Assembly: GCF_045277565.1 (NCBI RefSeq)
Contig: NZ_CP123584.1
Location: 1-64,000 of the forward strand
DNA: 64,000 bases
Origin: Aliisedimentitalea scapharcae
GTDB taxonomy: Bacteria; Pseudomonadota; Alphaproteobacteria; Rhodobacterales; Rhodobacteraceae
Reading direction: 5' to 3'
Part shown: positions 9,115 through 18,174 of the stretch, piece after piece
Numbering within the stretch: position 1 is the stretch's first letter
Layout of the letters: each line of letters begins with the position of its first letter
Program-made: the position numbers and the translations under genes
Notes under the pieces: generated by a model
What the model was told of the DNA's origin: nothing
The model's input: the letters and a program-made list of their open reading frames with translations, nothing else
The model's database searches: none

Positions 9115-9999
9115 TCACCTCGCGCTCGCCTTCAGCTTGCCGGAAGACGTGTTTGTCGTTCCGATTTGAACCACGATACCGCCCAAGGTGATAAGGGCGA
9201 TTGCGGCGAAGACTTCCCAGCCTGGTTGGCCGAGGCCGAGCACAAGCATGAGAATGGTGGAAAGAACGGGGGCTGAGTATCCCAGGACGCCAAGCAGCGC
9301 AGCGTGACCCTGGCGCATGCCCAGATCCCAGAGAAAGAACGCACCTCCGGCGGGGCCCAACCCCAGCGCGGCGATGACCCAAACATCCTGGGCGGTCAGC
9401 GCCGGCAGGTTCGCACCATTTGCCATCCACCACAGCCCGCAGATCAGCGAGGACGCAAAACAGATTGTCGTCATGGCAGAGATAGCATCTGACGGGTCAT
9501 GGCGGCGCAGGTTTGAAAACGTCGCCCAAAGGAGTGCGCCAACAAAGGCAAGACCGTAGCCGAAGGCCTCAGAGAGCTGGAGCGCAAACCCATCTTTGCC
9601 GATCAGAACTAACACACCGGCAAAGCCAAGGGCGGCTCCAAGGTAGCCCGGGAGCCCGCTGCGCAGTCGGAAGAACAAGTTGCCAAGAATGATCAGGCAG
9701 GCAGGCCAAAGGTAGTTGATCAGCGACACCGGGATCGGTGCGGCATGATGGAAGGCCTCTAGGTAGGCCAAATGGTAGGCGGCCAGAAGACCAGCAAACG
9801 GGATGGTGCGCCGTTCCAGCAGGCGCACCGGCTTCCGGCCCGTTGCAGCACATATTGCAAGCCCCATGGCCGCAGCGATCGCAAAGCAGAACGTCAGGAC
9901 CAGATAGGGGGGCAGAGAGGCTGAAAAAGCGCCAAGGACTCCCAATGTGCCCCAGGAAAGAATCGCCAAAGCGCCCAGTCCTGTGTGCCGGGCTGACAT
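9115..9999 (-). CDS. EamA/DMT-superfamily transporter
   Basis: A 294-aa membrane protein with about ten hydrophobic helices arranged as two EamA repeats (for example LGALAILSWGTLGVLGAFS at the start and PLGLGPAGGAFFLWDLGM-like helix in the second half). Such proteins export or import small metabolites; the substrate is unknown. Its ATG overlaps the stop of the upstream CsaA-like gene (ATGA at 9999), so it is the last gene of an operon running from the dehydrogenase gene at 11413. Confidence 0.85.
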   Translation of the reverse strand: MSARHTGLGALAILSWGTLGVLGAFSASLPPYLVLTFCFAIAAAMGLAICAATGRKPVRLLERRTIPFAGLLAAYHLAYLEAFHHAAPIPVSLINYLWPACLIILGNLFFRLRSGLPGYLGAALGFAGVLVLIGKDGFALQLSEAFGYGLAFVGALLWATFSNLRRHDPSDAISAMTTICFASSLICGLWWMANGANLPALTAQDVWVIAALGLGPAGGAFFLWDLGMRQGHAALLGVLGYSAPVLSTILMLVLGLGQPGWEVFAAIALITLGGIVVQIGTTNTSSGKLKASAR

Positions 10000-10337
10000 C
10001 AGAAAACCTCGCTGCCCAGAACCGCGTCATGCGACGGTTGCAGCAGAATGGTCTCACCCGCTTCGTTCGGGACACCCATGATCAGGATTTCAGATTTGAA
10101 CCCGGCGATATTGCGCGGAGGCATATTGACGACGCAGACCACATGACGGCCGAGCAGCTCCTCTTCGGAGTAGTTCTTGATCTGGGCGCTGGACCACCTC
10201 TGTCCCAACCCGCCGAAATCAACGCAAACCTTGTACGAAGGATTGCGGGCGCGGGGGAAATCTTTGACCTCGACAATCTTGCCCAGGCGCATTTCCACCT
10301 TGGCGAAGTCGTCATAGATGATCTCTTCTTTTTTCAT
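9999..10337 (-). CDS. csaA: CsaA-like tRNA-binding/chaperone protein
   Basis: A 112-aa protein made of a single tRNA-binding OB-fold domain. The sequence DFAKVEMRLGKIVEV at residues 10-24 and VVCVVNMPPRNIAGFKSE near 65-82 are the hallmark strands of the CsaA/EMAP-II family. CsaA has been described as a secretion-related chaperone and tRNA binder. It sits 11 bp after the dehydrogenase gene and overlaps the EamA transporter, which suggests co-transcription rather than functional linkage. Confidence 0.85.
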   Translation of the reverse strand: MKKEEIIYDDFAKVEMRLGKIVEVKDFPRARNPSYKVCVDFGGLGQRWSSAQIKNYSEEELLGRHVVCVVNMPPRNIAGFKSEILIMGVPNEAGETILLQPSHDAVLGSEVF

Positions 10338-10348
10338 GTGCTTGTTCC

Positions 10349-11413
10349 TTACGACAGAGCGGCCAGGATGGCGGCTTCGGACCCGGCAGTATCAGCGGTA
10401 CCGCCGAGGTCGCGGGTTTTAGTGTCGGCGCGCTCCAGCGAGGTTTCGATGGCGCGTTCGATTTCTGCGGCGGCTTCGGGCTCGCCCAGGTGCTCCAGCA
10501 TCATGGCCGCTGTCCACACTGCGGCTACGGGATTGGCGACGCCCTTCCCTGCGATATCGGGTGCGGACCCGTGTACGGGTTCAAACATCGAAGGGTACTT
10601 GCCCTCAGGGTTGATGTTGGCAGAGGGCGCAATTCCGATTGAGCCAGCGACCGCAGGCCCCAAGTCGGACAGGATGTCGCCAAAAAGGTTCGAGGCGACA
10701 ACCACGTCAAACCAGTCCGGATGAAGGACAAAATTCGCGGTCATGATGTCGATATGAAACTGGGCTGTTTCGATACCAGGATGGCGCTCTGCGGCGGCGA
10801 CAAAACGCTCGTCCCAGAACGGCATTGTGTGAATGATGCCGTTCGACTTGGTGGCCGAAGACACATGTTTGCGCTTGCGGGTTTTGGCCACGTTGAACGC
10901 ATAATCCATGATCCGGTCTGTGCCTCGCCGGGTCAGGATGCTTTCCTGAATGGCGGCCTCATATTTCGTGCCCTGATAGACGCGCCCGCCGATCTCGGAG
11001 TATTCTCCTTCGACGTTTTCGCGCACGATGATCATATTGATGTCATCTGCACCACGCCCTGCCAAGGGCGAGTTAATTCCCTTTAGCAGGCGCACGGGAC
11101 GGACATTGGCATATTGATCCAACTCGCGGCGCAACGGGATCAGCAGGCCCCAAAGCGACACGTGATCCGGAACGCCAGGAAAACCGACGGCCCCCAGGTA
11201 GATGCTGTCGAACGCCTTCATCTGCTCGATGCCGTCTTCGGGCATCATCCGGCCCGTTTCATGATAGCGTTCGCAGGACCAGTCGAATTCGGTCCACTCC
11301 ACAGTGAAGTTGTGCTTTTGCGCCACAAGGTCAATGACGCGCTGACCGACAGGCAGAACCTCTTTGCCGATGCCGTCTCCGGGGATGGCAGCGATACGAT
11401 ATGTTTTTGTCAT
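10349..11413 (-). CDS. Tartrate dehydrogenase / D-malate dehydrogenase-type beta-decarboxylating dehydrogenase
   Basis: A 354-aa member of the isocitrate/isopropylmalate dehydrogenase superfamily: IAAIPGDGIGKEV at the N-terminus, the arginine-rich RPVRLLKGI region, IIVRENVEGEYSEIGG (tartrate/D-malate-type rather than IPMDH), the metal-binding VVASNLFGDILSDLG, and the NAD segment FEPVHGSAPDIAGKG. The likely reaction is NAD-dependent oxidation and decarboxylation of D-malate or tartrate. It follows the aldehyde dehydrogenase gene by 12 bp, so it probably belongs to the same catabolic operon. Confidence 0.85.
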   Translation of the reverse strand: MTKTYRIAAIPGDGIGKEVLPVGQRVIDLVAQKHNFTVEWTEFDWSCERYHETGRMMPEDGIEQMKAFDSIYLGAVGFPGVPDHVSLWGLLIPLRRELDQYANVRPVRLLKGINSPLAGRGADDINMIIVRENVEGEYSEIGGRVYQGTKYEAAIQESILTRRGTDRIMDYAFNVAKTRKRKHVSSATKSNGIIHTMPFWDERFVAAAERHPGIETAQFHIDIMTANFVLHPDWFDVVVASNLFGDILSDLGPAVAGSIGIAPSANINPEGKYPSMFEPVHGSAPDIAGKGVANPVAAVWTAAMMLEHLGEPEAAAEIERAIETSLERADTKTRDLGGTADTAGSEAAILAALS

Positions 11414-11425
11414 AGCCAGTCCTCC

Positions 11426-12880
11426 TTACGCGATGCCGCCGATGTGCAGCGTTTTCACCTCCAAGTATTCGTCGATCCCGTGGTGTGCGCCTTCACGGCC
11501 CAAACCGCTTTCCTTGATGCCGCCAAAGGGTGCGACCTCGGTGGCGAAGCCACCAACGTTGACGCCGATCATGCCGGTTTCCAGTTCTTCGCTGACACGG
11601 AAGGTGCGGGTCAGGTCGTTGGTGTAGAAATAGGCCGCCAACCCATAGGGCGTGGCATTGGCGGCGGCCAGCGCCTCACCTTCGGTTTCGAACTTGAAGA
11701 GAGGCGCCACCGGGCCAAATGTCTCTTCATCGGCCACGAGCATGTCAGAGGTCACACCGATCACAACAGCCGGGTTGATAAAGCGGGAGTTGGTGTCTTT
11801 TTGCGTTCCTCCGACGATTACGGTTCCGCCCTTGGCAGTGGCATCGTCCAGATGCGATTTGATTTTGGTGATCGCCGCTTCGTTGATCATGGGGCCGATT
11901 TCGACACCGTCGGCAAAGCCGTCCCCCAGCTTCATGTTACCAACCACGGCTGCCAGTTTCTCCGCGAAGGCATCATAGACGCCCGCCTGGACAAAGATCC
12001 TGTTGGCGCAAACGCAGGTCTGCCCGCCGTTGCGGAATTTCGAGGCCATAACTCCTTCGACGGCAAGATCCAGATCGGCATCGTCGAAGATGATGAATGG
12101 GGCGTTGCCGCCCAGCTCCAGGCTCAGGCGTTTCATCGTGCCTGAGCATTGCTCCATCAGCAGTTTGCCCACACGGGTGGAGCCGGTGAAGGACAGCTTG
12201 CGCACCGCAGTGCTACCGGTCAGCGCTCCGCCGACACCTGCCGGATCCCCAGTGACGATGTTGACGGCCCCGGACGGGAAGCCGGCACGTTCCGCCAGAA
12301 CCCCCAAAGCCAGGGCGGTGAAGGGGGTGAACTCCGAAGGCTTGATGACCACGGGGCATCCAGCGGCCAGGGCCGGGGCGATTTTCCGGGTGATCATCGC
12401 GGCCGGGAAGTTCCAGGGGGTGATGATGGCGCAGACACCCACTGGCTGTTTCTGGACAATGATACGTCGATCCTGAACCGGGCTGGGGATGGTTTCGCCA
12501 TAGACGCGCTTTCCCTCTTCGGCGAACCATTTCGCAAAAGATGCCGCATAGGCGATTTCGCCTTTGGCCTCGGCGAAAGGTTTGCCCTGCTCCAGGGTCA
12601 TGAGCGTGGCCAGGTCATCCTGGGCTTCCATAATCAGGTCGAACCATGTCTCCAGCAGCGCGCCACGATGTGCTGCGGTGGTCTTTCGGAAGGTCGCAAA
12701 GCATGCCTCGGCGGCGGTTATTGCGCGTTCGGTTTCACCGGAACCACAGTTCGGAACAGTGCCGACAACAGAAAGTGTCGAGGGGTTGTCCACTTTGATC
12801 GTCGTGCCGTTGTCTGCGCTGATCCATTCGCCCGCGACCAGATTTTGTTGACGAAACAGGGTGATGTCTTGAAGATTCAT
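11426..12880 (-). CDS. gabD: NAD(P)-dependent succinate-semialdehyde dehydrogenase-type aldehyde dehydrogenase
   Basis: A 484-aa class aldehyde dehydrogenase with the catalytic Glu at residue 255 (LELGG) and the catalytic Cys at 289 (GGQTC). Length and the SSADH-like pattern FRNGGQTCVCANR favour succinate semialdehyde or a similar C4 aldehyde. The longer open frame adds 31 non-homologous residues; the ATG at 12880 is chosen by alignment with the family. An Lrp-like box lies 105 bp upstream. With the class III aminotransferase nearby it would convert an omega-amino acid product to a TCA-cycle acid. Confidence 0.88.
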   Translation of the reverse strand: MNLQDITLFRQQNLVAGEWISADNGTTIKVDNPSTLSVVGTVPNCGSGETERAITAAEACFATFRKTTAAHRGALLETWFDLIMEAQDDLATLMTLEQGKPFAEAKGEIAYAASFAKWFAEEGKRVYGETIPSPVQDRRIIVQKQPVGVCAIITPWNFPAAMITRKIAPALAAGCPVVIKPSEFTPFTALALGVLAERAGFPSGAVNIVTGDPAGVGGALTGSTAVRKLSFTGSTRVGKLLMEQCSGTMKRLSLELGGNAPFIIFDDADLDLAVEGVMASKFRNGGQTCVCANRIFVQAGVYDAFAEKLAAVVGNMKLGDGFADGVEIGPMINEAAITKIKSHLDDATAKGGTVIVGGTQKDTNSRFINPAVVIGVTSDMLVADEETFGPVAPLFKFETEGEALAAANATPYGLAAYFYTNDLTRTFRVSEELETGMIGVNVGGFATEVAPFGGIKESGLGREGAHHGIDEYLEVKTLHIGGIA

Positions 12881-12984
12881 GATTTCCAACTCCAGCAGTT
12901 GGAAAAACCCTACCGGGTTTCTGCGGGTGAAAATCTCGAATCTCCCGGCGACGCAGCATTCTGTGCCGCACAAGAAATTCGTTA

Positions 12985-12999
12985 CAGCATTTTATGCTG
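12985..12999. promoter_or_regulatory. Lrp-like operator upstream of the aldehyde dehydrogenase gene
   Basis: CAGCATTTTATGCTG is a perfect palindrome and matches the E. coli Lrp consensus YAGHAWATTWTDCTR at 14 of 15 positions. It lies 105 bp upstream of the start at 12880, just past the stop of the Lrp-family gene. The same core recurs at 15702-15718 at an equivalent distance from the aminotransferase gene. Confidence 0.7.
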
Positions 13000-13003
13000 C
13001 GTC

Positions 13004-13495
13004 TTAGTCCCGATCGACCAGATCTTGGATCGGCACGCTGTGCTTTTCGACGACCGGCTTAATCACGATGTAGGAGAAATATTTGTCGATGCCGAGATTC
13101 CGTTCCAGCAGATCCTCCATGATCTCCTGATATTGTGACACACCGCGCGCGACAAATTTTAGCAGATAGTCGTAGCCGCCACTCAGCAGGTAGCAGTCCA
13201 CCACATTGTCATGTTTGCGGATTTCGTTCTCGAACCGAACAAAGTCCTTGCGGCGGTGGTCGGCAAGCGTGACCTCGGTAAAGACCGTCACGTGTTCACC
13301 GAGTTTCCTGAGATTGATGACGGCCCGGTAATTCTGGATATAGCCCGCTTTCTCAAGCCGTTTCACCCGTTGAAGACAGGGGCTGGGGGACAAGCCCACA
13401 GCCTCTGCCAGATTCACATTGGTAATGTTGCCCTGCGCCTGCAGGGTGGAAAGAATATTGATGTCGATCCGGTCGAGTTTTGGCGTCCCCACCAT
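13004..13495 (-). CDS. Lrp/AsnC-family transcriptional regulator
   Basis: A 163-aa regulator with an N-terminal winged HTH (LDRIDINILSTLQAQGN, VGLSPSPCLQRVKRLEKAGY, about residues 7-52) and a C-terminal RAM ligand-binding domain (about 70-150, with YLLSGGYDYLLKFVA). A strong ribosome site GGGAGGAAAG precedes the ATG. Such proteins sense amino acids and bind 15-bp palindromes. Two exact and one weaker box of that kind are found in front of neighbouring genes, so this is the likely local regulator. It lies 18 bp after the HAD gene. Confidence 0.92.
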   Translation of the reverse strand: MVGTPKLDRIDINILSTLQAQGNITNVNLAEAVGLSPSPCLQRVKRLEKAGYIQNYRAVINLRKLGEHVTVFTEVTLADHRRKDFVRFENEIRKHDNVVDCYLLSGGYDYLLKFVARGVSQYQEIMEDLLERNLGIDKYFSYIVIKPVVEKHSVPIQDLVDRD

Positions 13496-13513
13496 ATTCT
13501 TTCCTCCCGTTGC

Positions 13514-14236
13514 TTAGCCCGCCAACTCTGCCTGATGGGCCTTTACCATGTCCATCATGCTGTTGAACCGAAAGTCATATTTCGGCATCTCACCAGGGTT
13601 CATCGTCGCGCCAAAACCTTCCTGGTCGTGGCGGCGGTAGATCCAGCAATTGGACAGCCCGTATTTGTTGGCCGGGGCGTGGTCATGGAACATGCTTTCG
13701 GCGGTGTGCAGAATTTCATGCTTCTGAATGCCCTGACGCGCGAGCATTTCGAGCATGTAGTCGAAATTGCGGTCGAATGGCTTGTAACTGCCCACATCTT
13801 CGGCGGTGTAGACGCCGTCGAAATGCACGCCAAGGCGGGTATTGGCACCCGAGAAGGTAAGGTTGTCGGTGTTGGTCAGGACCACCAGTTTGAAGTGCTT
13901 CTTCAGGTAGGTCAGTGCCTCGATCGTATCGTCAAAGGCCGGCCAGTGGCGGGCAGATCGGCCATAGGCCTCGCACTCTTCCCAGGTGACCTCGACGCCC
14001 CATTCCTCTGCCAAGCGGCGGTACACCACGGGCAGCAGTTCGTAGTATTTTTTCGACGGGGTGTAGCGCTGCGTGGTGCTTTCGTAAAAGGCGTGGGCCT
14101 CAAGAATGTCGTCGCGGGTCAGGTTGCGGCTCACCCGGACCGTCAGAGGCTTCAGCCCGGTGACCATGCCGGTTTCCCAGTCGAGCAGGGTGCCATAGAC
14201 GTCAAAGGTCAGTGCTTTGAAATCGCTCAGTTTCAT
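13514..14236 (-). CDS. Haloacid dehalogenase type II-like hydrolase
   Basis: A 240-aa HAD-superfamily protein. Motif I is FDVYGTLLDWE with the nucleophile Asp12, a Ser/Thr motif II occurs in VVLTNTDN and the closing acidic region around AEDVGSYKPFDRNFDY carries the motif III lysine. The length and the cap pattern fit L-2-haloacid dehalogenases, although many such enzymes act on other carbon-halogen or phosphate substrates. It starts 3 bp after the aminotransferase stop, so the two are co-expressed. That hints at a role in the same pathway, not necessarily dehalogenation. Confidence 0.8.
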   Translation of the reverse strand: MKLSDFKALTFDVYGTLLDWETGMVTGLKPLTVRVSRNLTRDDILEAHAFYESTTQRYTPSKKYYELLPVVYRRLAEEWGVEVTWEECEAYGRSARHWPAFDDTIEALTYLKKHFKLVVLTNTDNLTFSGANTRLGVHFDGVYTAEDVGSYKPFDRNFDYMLEMLARQGIQKHEILHTAESMFHDHAPANKYGLSNCWIYRRHDQEGFGATMNPGEMPKYDFRFNSMMDMVKAHQAELAG

Positions 14237-14239
14237 GTC

Positions 14240-15595
14240 TTATCCTTTCAGATCCAGAAGGGTGTTCAGGGTCGCACGGAGACGGGTCATCAGCAGATCC
14301 ACCTCAGTCTCAGTGATGCAGATGGGCGGGGCAAGGCCGATCACGTCATCGGCGAATGCACGGAAGATGACGCCGTTTTCGTATCCCGCTTTGGCCAGGC
14401 GGGCGGCCACGTTCATTTCCTTGGCCGGTTTTGTCTTGGTGGATTTGTCTGTGACGATTTCCACAGCTGCCAACAATCCCTTGGCCCGGATATCACCGAC
14501 CAGCGGATGATCCAGCAGGGTTTTCAGCTGTGCTTCAAAGTAGGCGCCAACCTTCTTCGAGTTTTCGATCATGCCGCCTTCGTAGAGCTTGATGACCTCA
14601 AGCGCGACAGCTGCGCTGACAGGATGCCCCGAATAGGTGAAACCATGCCCAAACGGCACGCCTTCGGGCACGGCATTGGCAATGGTCTGATAGACACCAT
14701 CCGACACAAACACCGCACCCATGGGGGCATAGCCCGAGGTCAGGCCTTTGGCGGTTGTCAGGAAGTCAGGCGTCAGCCCTTCGTGCTCGCACCCAAACAT
14801 TGGCCCGGTCCGGCCAAAGCCCGTGATGACTTCGTCCACGATGAACAGGATACCCAGTTCACGGCAGGTGTCCTGCATCGCCTTGGCATAACCTTCCGGC
14901 GGTACGATCACTCCGCCAGATCCCTGGACCAGTTCCATGATGAAGGCTGCGGTGTCTTCAGCGCCCAGCTCGGCCACTTTGGCCTTCAGGTTGGCGACGC
15001 CTTGCGCGATGATCTCTGCGTCCGAAGTCGCTTCATTGCGATACGGATAAGGCGAGGCGATATGGTGCTGCCATTGCATCGGAAGATCGAATTTGTCGTG
15101 AAAGACCGGCAGCGCGGTCAACCCAGCGCCATTGGAACTGGAGCCGTGGTAGCCCTTTTCCAGCGCGATAAAGTGCTTTTTGCTGCCTTCGCCGCGAGCG
15201 TTGAAATAGTAGCGCACCATACGGATCACGGTGTCCACCGCATCCGAGCCGCCCAGGGTAAAGAACACGTGATCCAGATCTCCGGGAGACAGTTCGGCAA
15301 GCTTGGCCGCCAGTTCAATTGCCGGCTCGCTGCCAAAGTGAAAATACCCGGTTGCATAGGGCAGGCGCTGCATCTGTTCGGCGGCGGCAGCGACCACATT
15401 CTCGTGGCCGTATCCTGCGTTCACGCACCACAGGCCGGCAAATCCGTCGAGCAGTTCATTGCCTTCGGAATCGGTCAGGAACACACCTTTGCCGGATTGC
15501 ATGACAGTGACGCCGCGCTCTTCGTGGGCCCGGATCGGCACGACAGGATGAAAGTAGTGGGCGCGGTCTTTTTCGATGAGAGAATTGGAGAGCAT
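14240..15595 (-). CDS. Class III (omega) aminotransferase, PLP-dependent
   Basis: A 451-aa class III aminotransferase. The PLP Asp lies in FIVDEVITGFGRTG (Asp254) and the Schiff-base Lys283 in TTAKGLTSGY. The arrangement FFTLGGSDAVDTVIRMVR is typical of taurine/beta-alanine/GABA:pyruvate aminotransferases, so an omega-amino group donor is likely. The start at 15595 (MLSNSLIEKDRAHYFHP) matches family N-termini; the open frame extends 32 codons further without homology. An Lrp-like 17-bp palindrome lies 107 bp upstream. Confidence 0.92.
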   Translation of the reverse strand: MLSNSLIEKDRAHYFHPVVPIRAHEERGVTVMQSGKGVFLTDSEGNELLDGFAGLWCVNAGYGHENVVAAAAEQMQRLPYATGYFHFGSEPAIELAAKLAELSPGDLDHVFFTLGGSDAVDTVIRMVRYYFNARGEGSKKHFIALEKGYHGSSSNGAGLTALPVFHDKFDLPMQWQHHIASPYPYRNEATSDAEIIAQGVANLKAKVAELGAEDTAAFIMELVQGSGGVIVPPEGYAKAMQDTCRELGILFIVDEVITGFGRTGPMFGCEHEGLTPDFLTTAKGLTSGYAPMGAVFVSDGVYQTIANAVPEGVPFGHGFTYSGHPVSAAVALEVIKLYEGGMIENSKKVGAYFEAQLKTLLDHPLVGDIRAKGLLAAVEIVTDKSTKTKPAKEMNVAARLAKAGYENGVIFRAFADDVIGLAPPICITETEVDLLMTRLRATLNTLLDLKG

Positions 15596-15701
15596 CGGTT
15601 TCTTTCCCGTATGAGCTTTCCTTTGAGGGTAGGGGAAACCAGCGGAAGGAAAGTGCGTTTTACAATTGGGAACGGCATTTTCAGCCGTCATTTTTAATTT
15701 G

Positions 15702-15718
15702 GCAGCATTTTATGCTGC
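15702..15718. promoter_or_regulatory. Lrp-like operator upstream of the aminotransferase gene
   Basis: GCAGCATTTTATGCTGC is a perfect 17-bp palindrome containing the same 15-bp core as 12985-12999. It lies 107-123 bp upstream of the aminotransferase start and 2 bp beyond the TetR stop. Repetition of an exact palindrome at equal distance before two genes of one cluster makes an operator role likely. Confidence 0.72.
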
Positions 15719-15720
15719 GA

Positions 15721-16347
15721 CTACCCTGCTGTCTTTGCAGGGATTAAAGCGGATCGTGCTCTGAGTAGCCAGTTTTGCAGCATATTCTGGAAGTATGCGG
15801 GGTCTTCGCGCCACTGGCTTTGGAAAGCCATGCCCCGCACGAGGCACATGAATTCGTTCATCATGGATTGCCGGATGTCTGCACCGCAGCCGAAGGCGGC
15901 AAGTTCGATGTGCCAGACGTCATTCAGCGCCTCATTGAATTTCTGGGATTCTGCGGCGACATAGGCCAGTTCGCTCTCATTCACACGAGCCTCGGACAGG
16001 TAGTCCATGGACACCTGGAAAATTCCGCTTTGATACCTTTCCCAGATGTATTCTGTCAGCGCCTTCAGGCGGTTCTGGCCGGGTTGCAGCGTGCGGGTAA
16101 AACTGCGCAGCAGATAAGCTTCCTTGCGAAGCATCTCGGCATAGGCCGCCTGAATCAGTTCCTTGCGCGACGGGAAATGGTGCAGCATCGCGCCGCGCGA
16201 AACCCTGGCTTGGCGGGCGATGTCCTGAGTTGAGGTATGCGCCAGTCCCCGATCCACGATCAGGAACTGTGCTGCTTCCAATATCCGGGCCTGGGTCGCT
16301 GCGGATCTTTCGGCCTGTGTGCGCCTTGGTTTACTGGCTGCCTTCAT
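15721..16347 (-). CDS. TetR-family transcriptional regulator
   Basis: A 208-aa TetR regulator. The N-terminal HTH spans about residues 14-60 (ARILEAAQFLIVDRGLAHTS, IARQARVSRGAMLHHFPSR) and the C-terminal effector domain is not assignable. It begins 3 bp after the stop of the TRAP large permease, so it belongs to the transporter operon and may respond to the transported compound or a metabolite. Confidence 0.9.
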   Translation of the reverse strand: MKAASKPRRTQAERSAATQARILEAAQFLIVDRGLAHTSTQDIARQARVSRGAMLHHFPSRKELIQAAYAEMLRKEAYLLRSFTRTLQPGQNRLKALTEYIWERYQSGIFQVSMDYLSEARVNESELAYVAAESQKFNEALNDVWHIELAAFGCGADIRQSMMNEFMCLVRGMAFQSQWREDPAYFQNMLQNWLLRARSALIPAKTAG

Positions 16348-16350
16348 GCT

Positions 16351-17661
16351 TCAGCCTGCCAGAAACGCCGGGAGCCAAAGTGCAATTTGCGGAAAGATGA
16401 CCATCAGCAGTACGGCAAAACACATCAACAGGAAGAAGGGGATAGCGTAGACCGCCACCTTGTGGATCGGCACGCCAGAAAAGCCCTGAATGACGAACAG
16501 GTTGAAGCCGACAGGCGGCGTCATCTGACCCAGCTCGATCATGATGACGAGGAAAATGCCGTACCAGATCGGATCAAATCCGGCGGCGACCACGACAGGC
16601 AAGGTGATGGGCAGGCTCATCACAATGATCGAAATGCCGTCCAGGAAGAACCCAAGCAGAATATAGAACAGCGCCAGGGATGCGATCAGGACATAGGGGG
16701 ACAGATTGAGAGCGTCGATCGCTACCGCGATATTATGCGGAATGTGCATGTATCCGATGGCGGACGACAGAAAGGCTGCGCACATCAGGATCGCGCAGAC
16801 CATACAGGAGGTTTTGAGCGCGTTAACCAGTGACTCTGCGAGCATTGAGCGGGACAGCTGCCGGCTGAATGCTGCGAAACAGAGTGCGGCAAAGACACCG
16901 ATGGCAGCTGCTTCAGACGGTGTGGCCCAACCGGAGTAGATCGACCCGAGAACGACCAGGATAAGCCCGAAGACCGGAGCCAGATTGCCCAGAATGGCGC
17001 TGAGGCGCGCATCTTCTTTGCTGATCGTGTCCTTGGGGGCCAGCGAAGGGGTAATTGCGCATCTTGCAGCCAGATAGGCAGCATAAAATGCTGCGATCAT
17101 GAGGCCTGGAACCACGCCAGCGATAAAGAGCTTGGCAATCGAAACCTCGGCCAGAACCCCGTAGATAATAAGAACAATTGAGGGAGGAATCAGGAGCCCA
17201 AGGCTGCCCGCACCGGCAAGGGAGCCAAGCGCAAGGCTTTGGGAATATCCGCGCTGGCTCAGCTCACTCGTGGTGATCCGGCCGACGGTGGCAGTCGTCG
17301 CAGCGCTGGACCCGGAAACTGCAGCAAACAGCGCAGACCCCAGAACGTTGGTGTGCAGCAGCCCTCCTGGAACCTTGGAAACGATGGGAGAGAGACCTTT
17401 ATAGAGCCGTTCGGAAATGTCCGTCCGGAACATGATTTCACCCATCCAGATGAACATCGGAACAGCGGCCAGTTCCCAGGACGAGGCACTGCGCACAATG
17501 ATCCGGCTGGCAATTGCGCCGATCTTGTCCGGTGGAAAGCCCATAAAGGCAAAAAGCGAAACTGCTGCGGCTGTGGCGAGGGCAAGGAATACCCACATTC
17601 CTGACGCCAGCACGGCGAGCATCAGGGCGAATACGGCAAGGGCAGTTGTAACGGGGTCCAT
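16351..17661 (-). CDS. TRAP transporter large permease (DctM type)
   Basis: A 436-aa, roughly 12-helix membrane subunit of a TRAP transporter, which uses the sodium gradient to import a ligand delivered by the periplasmic DctP. Family features include IPPSIVLIIYGVLAEVSIAK, GGITTP-like GWATPSEAAAIGVFAAL and the C-terminal MTPPVGFNLFVIQG. The ATG at 17661 is two bases from the DctQ stop. It contains an exact copy of the cluster's 17-bp palindrome at 17078-17094. Confidence 0.93.
   Translation of the reverse strand: MDPVTTALAVFALMLAVLASGMWVFLALATAAAVSLFAFMGFPPDKIGAIASRIIVRSASSWELAAVPMFIWMGEIMFRTDISERLYKGLSPIVSKVPGGLLHTNVLGSALFAAVSGSSAATTATVGRITTSELSQRGYSQSLALGSLAGAGSLGLLIPPSIVLIIYGVLAEVSIAKLFIAGVVPGLMIAAFYAAYLAARCAITPSLAPKDTISKEDARLSAILGNLAPVFGLILVVLGSIYSGWATPSEAAAIGVFAALCFAAFSRQLSRSMLAESLVNALKTSCMVCAILMCAAFLSSAIGYMHIPHNIAVAIDALNLSPYVLIASLALFYILLGFFLDGISIIVMSLPITLPVVVAAGFDPIWYGIFLVIMIELGQMTPPVGFNLFVIQGFSGVPIHKVAVYAIPFFLLMCFAVLLMVIFPQIALWLPAFLAG
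17078..17094. promoter_or_regulatory. Third copy of the 17-bp palindrome, inside dctM
   Basis: GCAGCATAAAATGCTGC is the reverse complement of the operator at 15702 and lies within the DctM coding sequence (codons for AAFYAA). It may be an intragenic binding site or a coincidence of the Ala-Ala-Phe-Tyr-Ala-Ala codons. Confidence 0.35.
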
Positions 17662-17663
17662 GA

Positions 17664-18158
17664 TCAGCCCTCCTGTATTTTTGAGATGAAGGGGCGGATG
17701 GTCAGGGCCGACAGTTGCAGCACCAGCAGGCAGGCACCGGCAAAGACAATGGCATCCGGTATCCAAAGGGGAACTTCGGCGACGCTTTCGCTGACCGCAC
17801 CCCGCTTCCAGTTCTTGATCAGGTTGCGCCATAGGAAGGTGCAGAAATACGCGCCCAGTCCGGTTGCACAGGCGGCCACGATGAATTCGACCGTTTGCTT
17901 CACGCGGAGCGGGAGCCTGAGAGTGAGCAGGTTCACCTGGATCATGCCTCCGTCCCGCAGTGTCCAGGACAGCGACAGGAAAGTGATGGAAAGAACGGCA
18001 AAGCCAATGAACTCATCCAGGACATGGGTCGACGTATCGAACAAGGTCCGCATGACGGTTTCCAGCAGGATGTGTGAAACGGCGTAAATCAGGATTGCGC
18101 CCGCGCACATCAGGGCGAACCAAGACAGGGCATCAATCGCACGCAGAAGAAGTCGCAT
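17664..18158 (-). CDS. TRAP transporter small permease (DctQ type)
   Basis: A 164-aa four-helix membrane protein that pairs with DctM. Helix pattern LSWFALMCAGAILIYAVSHI and FAVLSITFLSLSWTLRDGG matches DctQ. The ATG at 18158 follows CCGGAGAATACC and is preferred over an ATG nine codons upstream. A 9-bp hairpin separates it from dctP. Confidence 0.9.
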   Translation of the reverse strand: MRLLLRAIDALSWFALMCAGAILIYAVSHILLETVMRTLFDTSTHVLDEFIGFAVLSITFLSLSWTLRDGGMIQVNLLTLRLPLRVKQTVEFIVAACATGLGAYFCTFLWRNLIKNWKRGAVSESVAEVPLWIPDAIVFAGACLLVLQLSALTIRPFISKIQEG

Positions 18159-18174
18159 GGTATTCTCCGGGCTC

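Noticed and set aside
8884..9276. 130-codon + strand frame
   Set aside because: No ribosome site or motif and its end is antisense to the EamA gene.
13211..15697. 828-codon open frame on the + strand
   Set aside because: It lies antisense to the Lrp, HAD and aminotransferase genes, which have full family motifs; the long frame is a by-product of GC-rich codon use.
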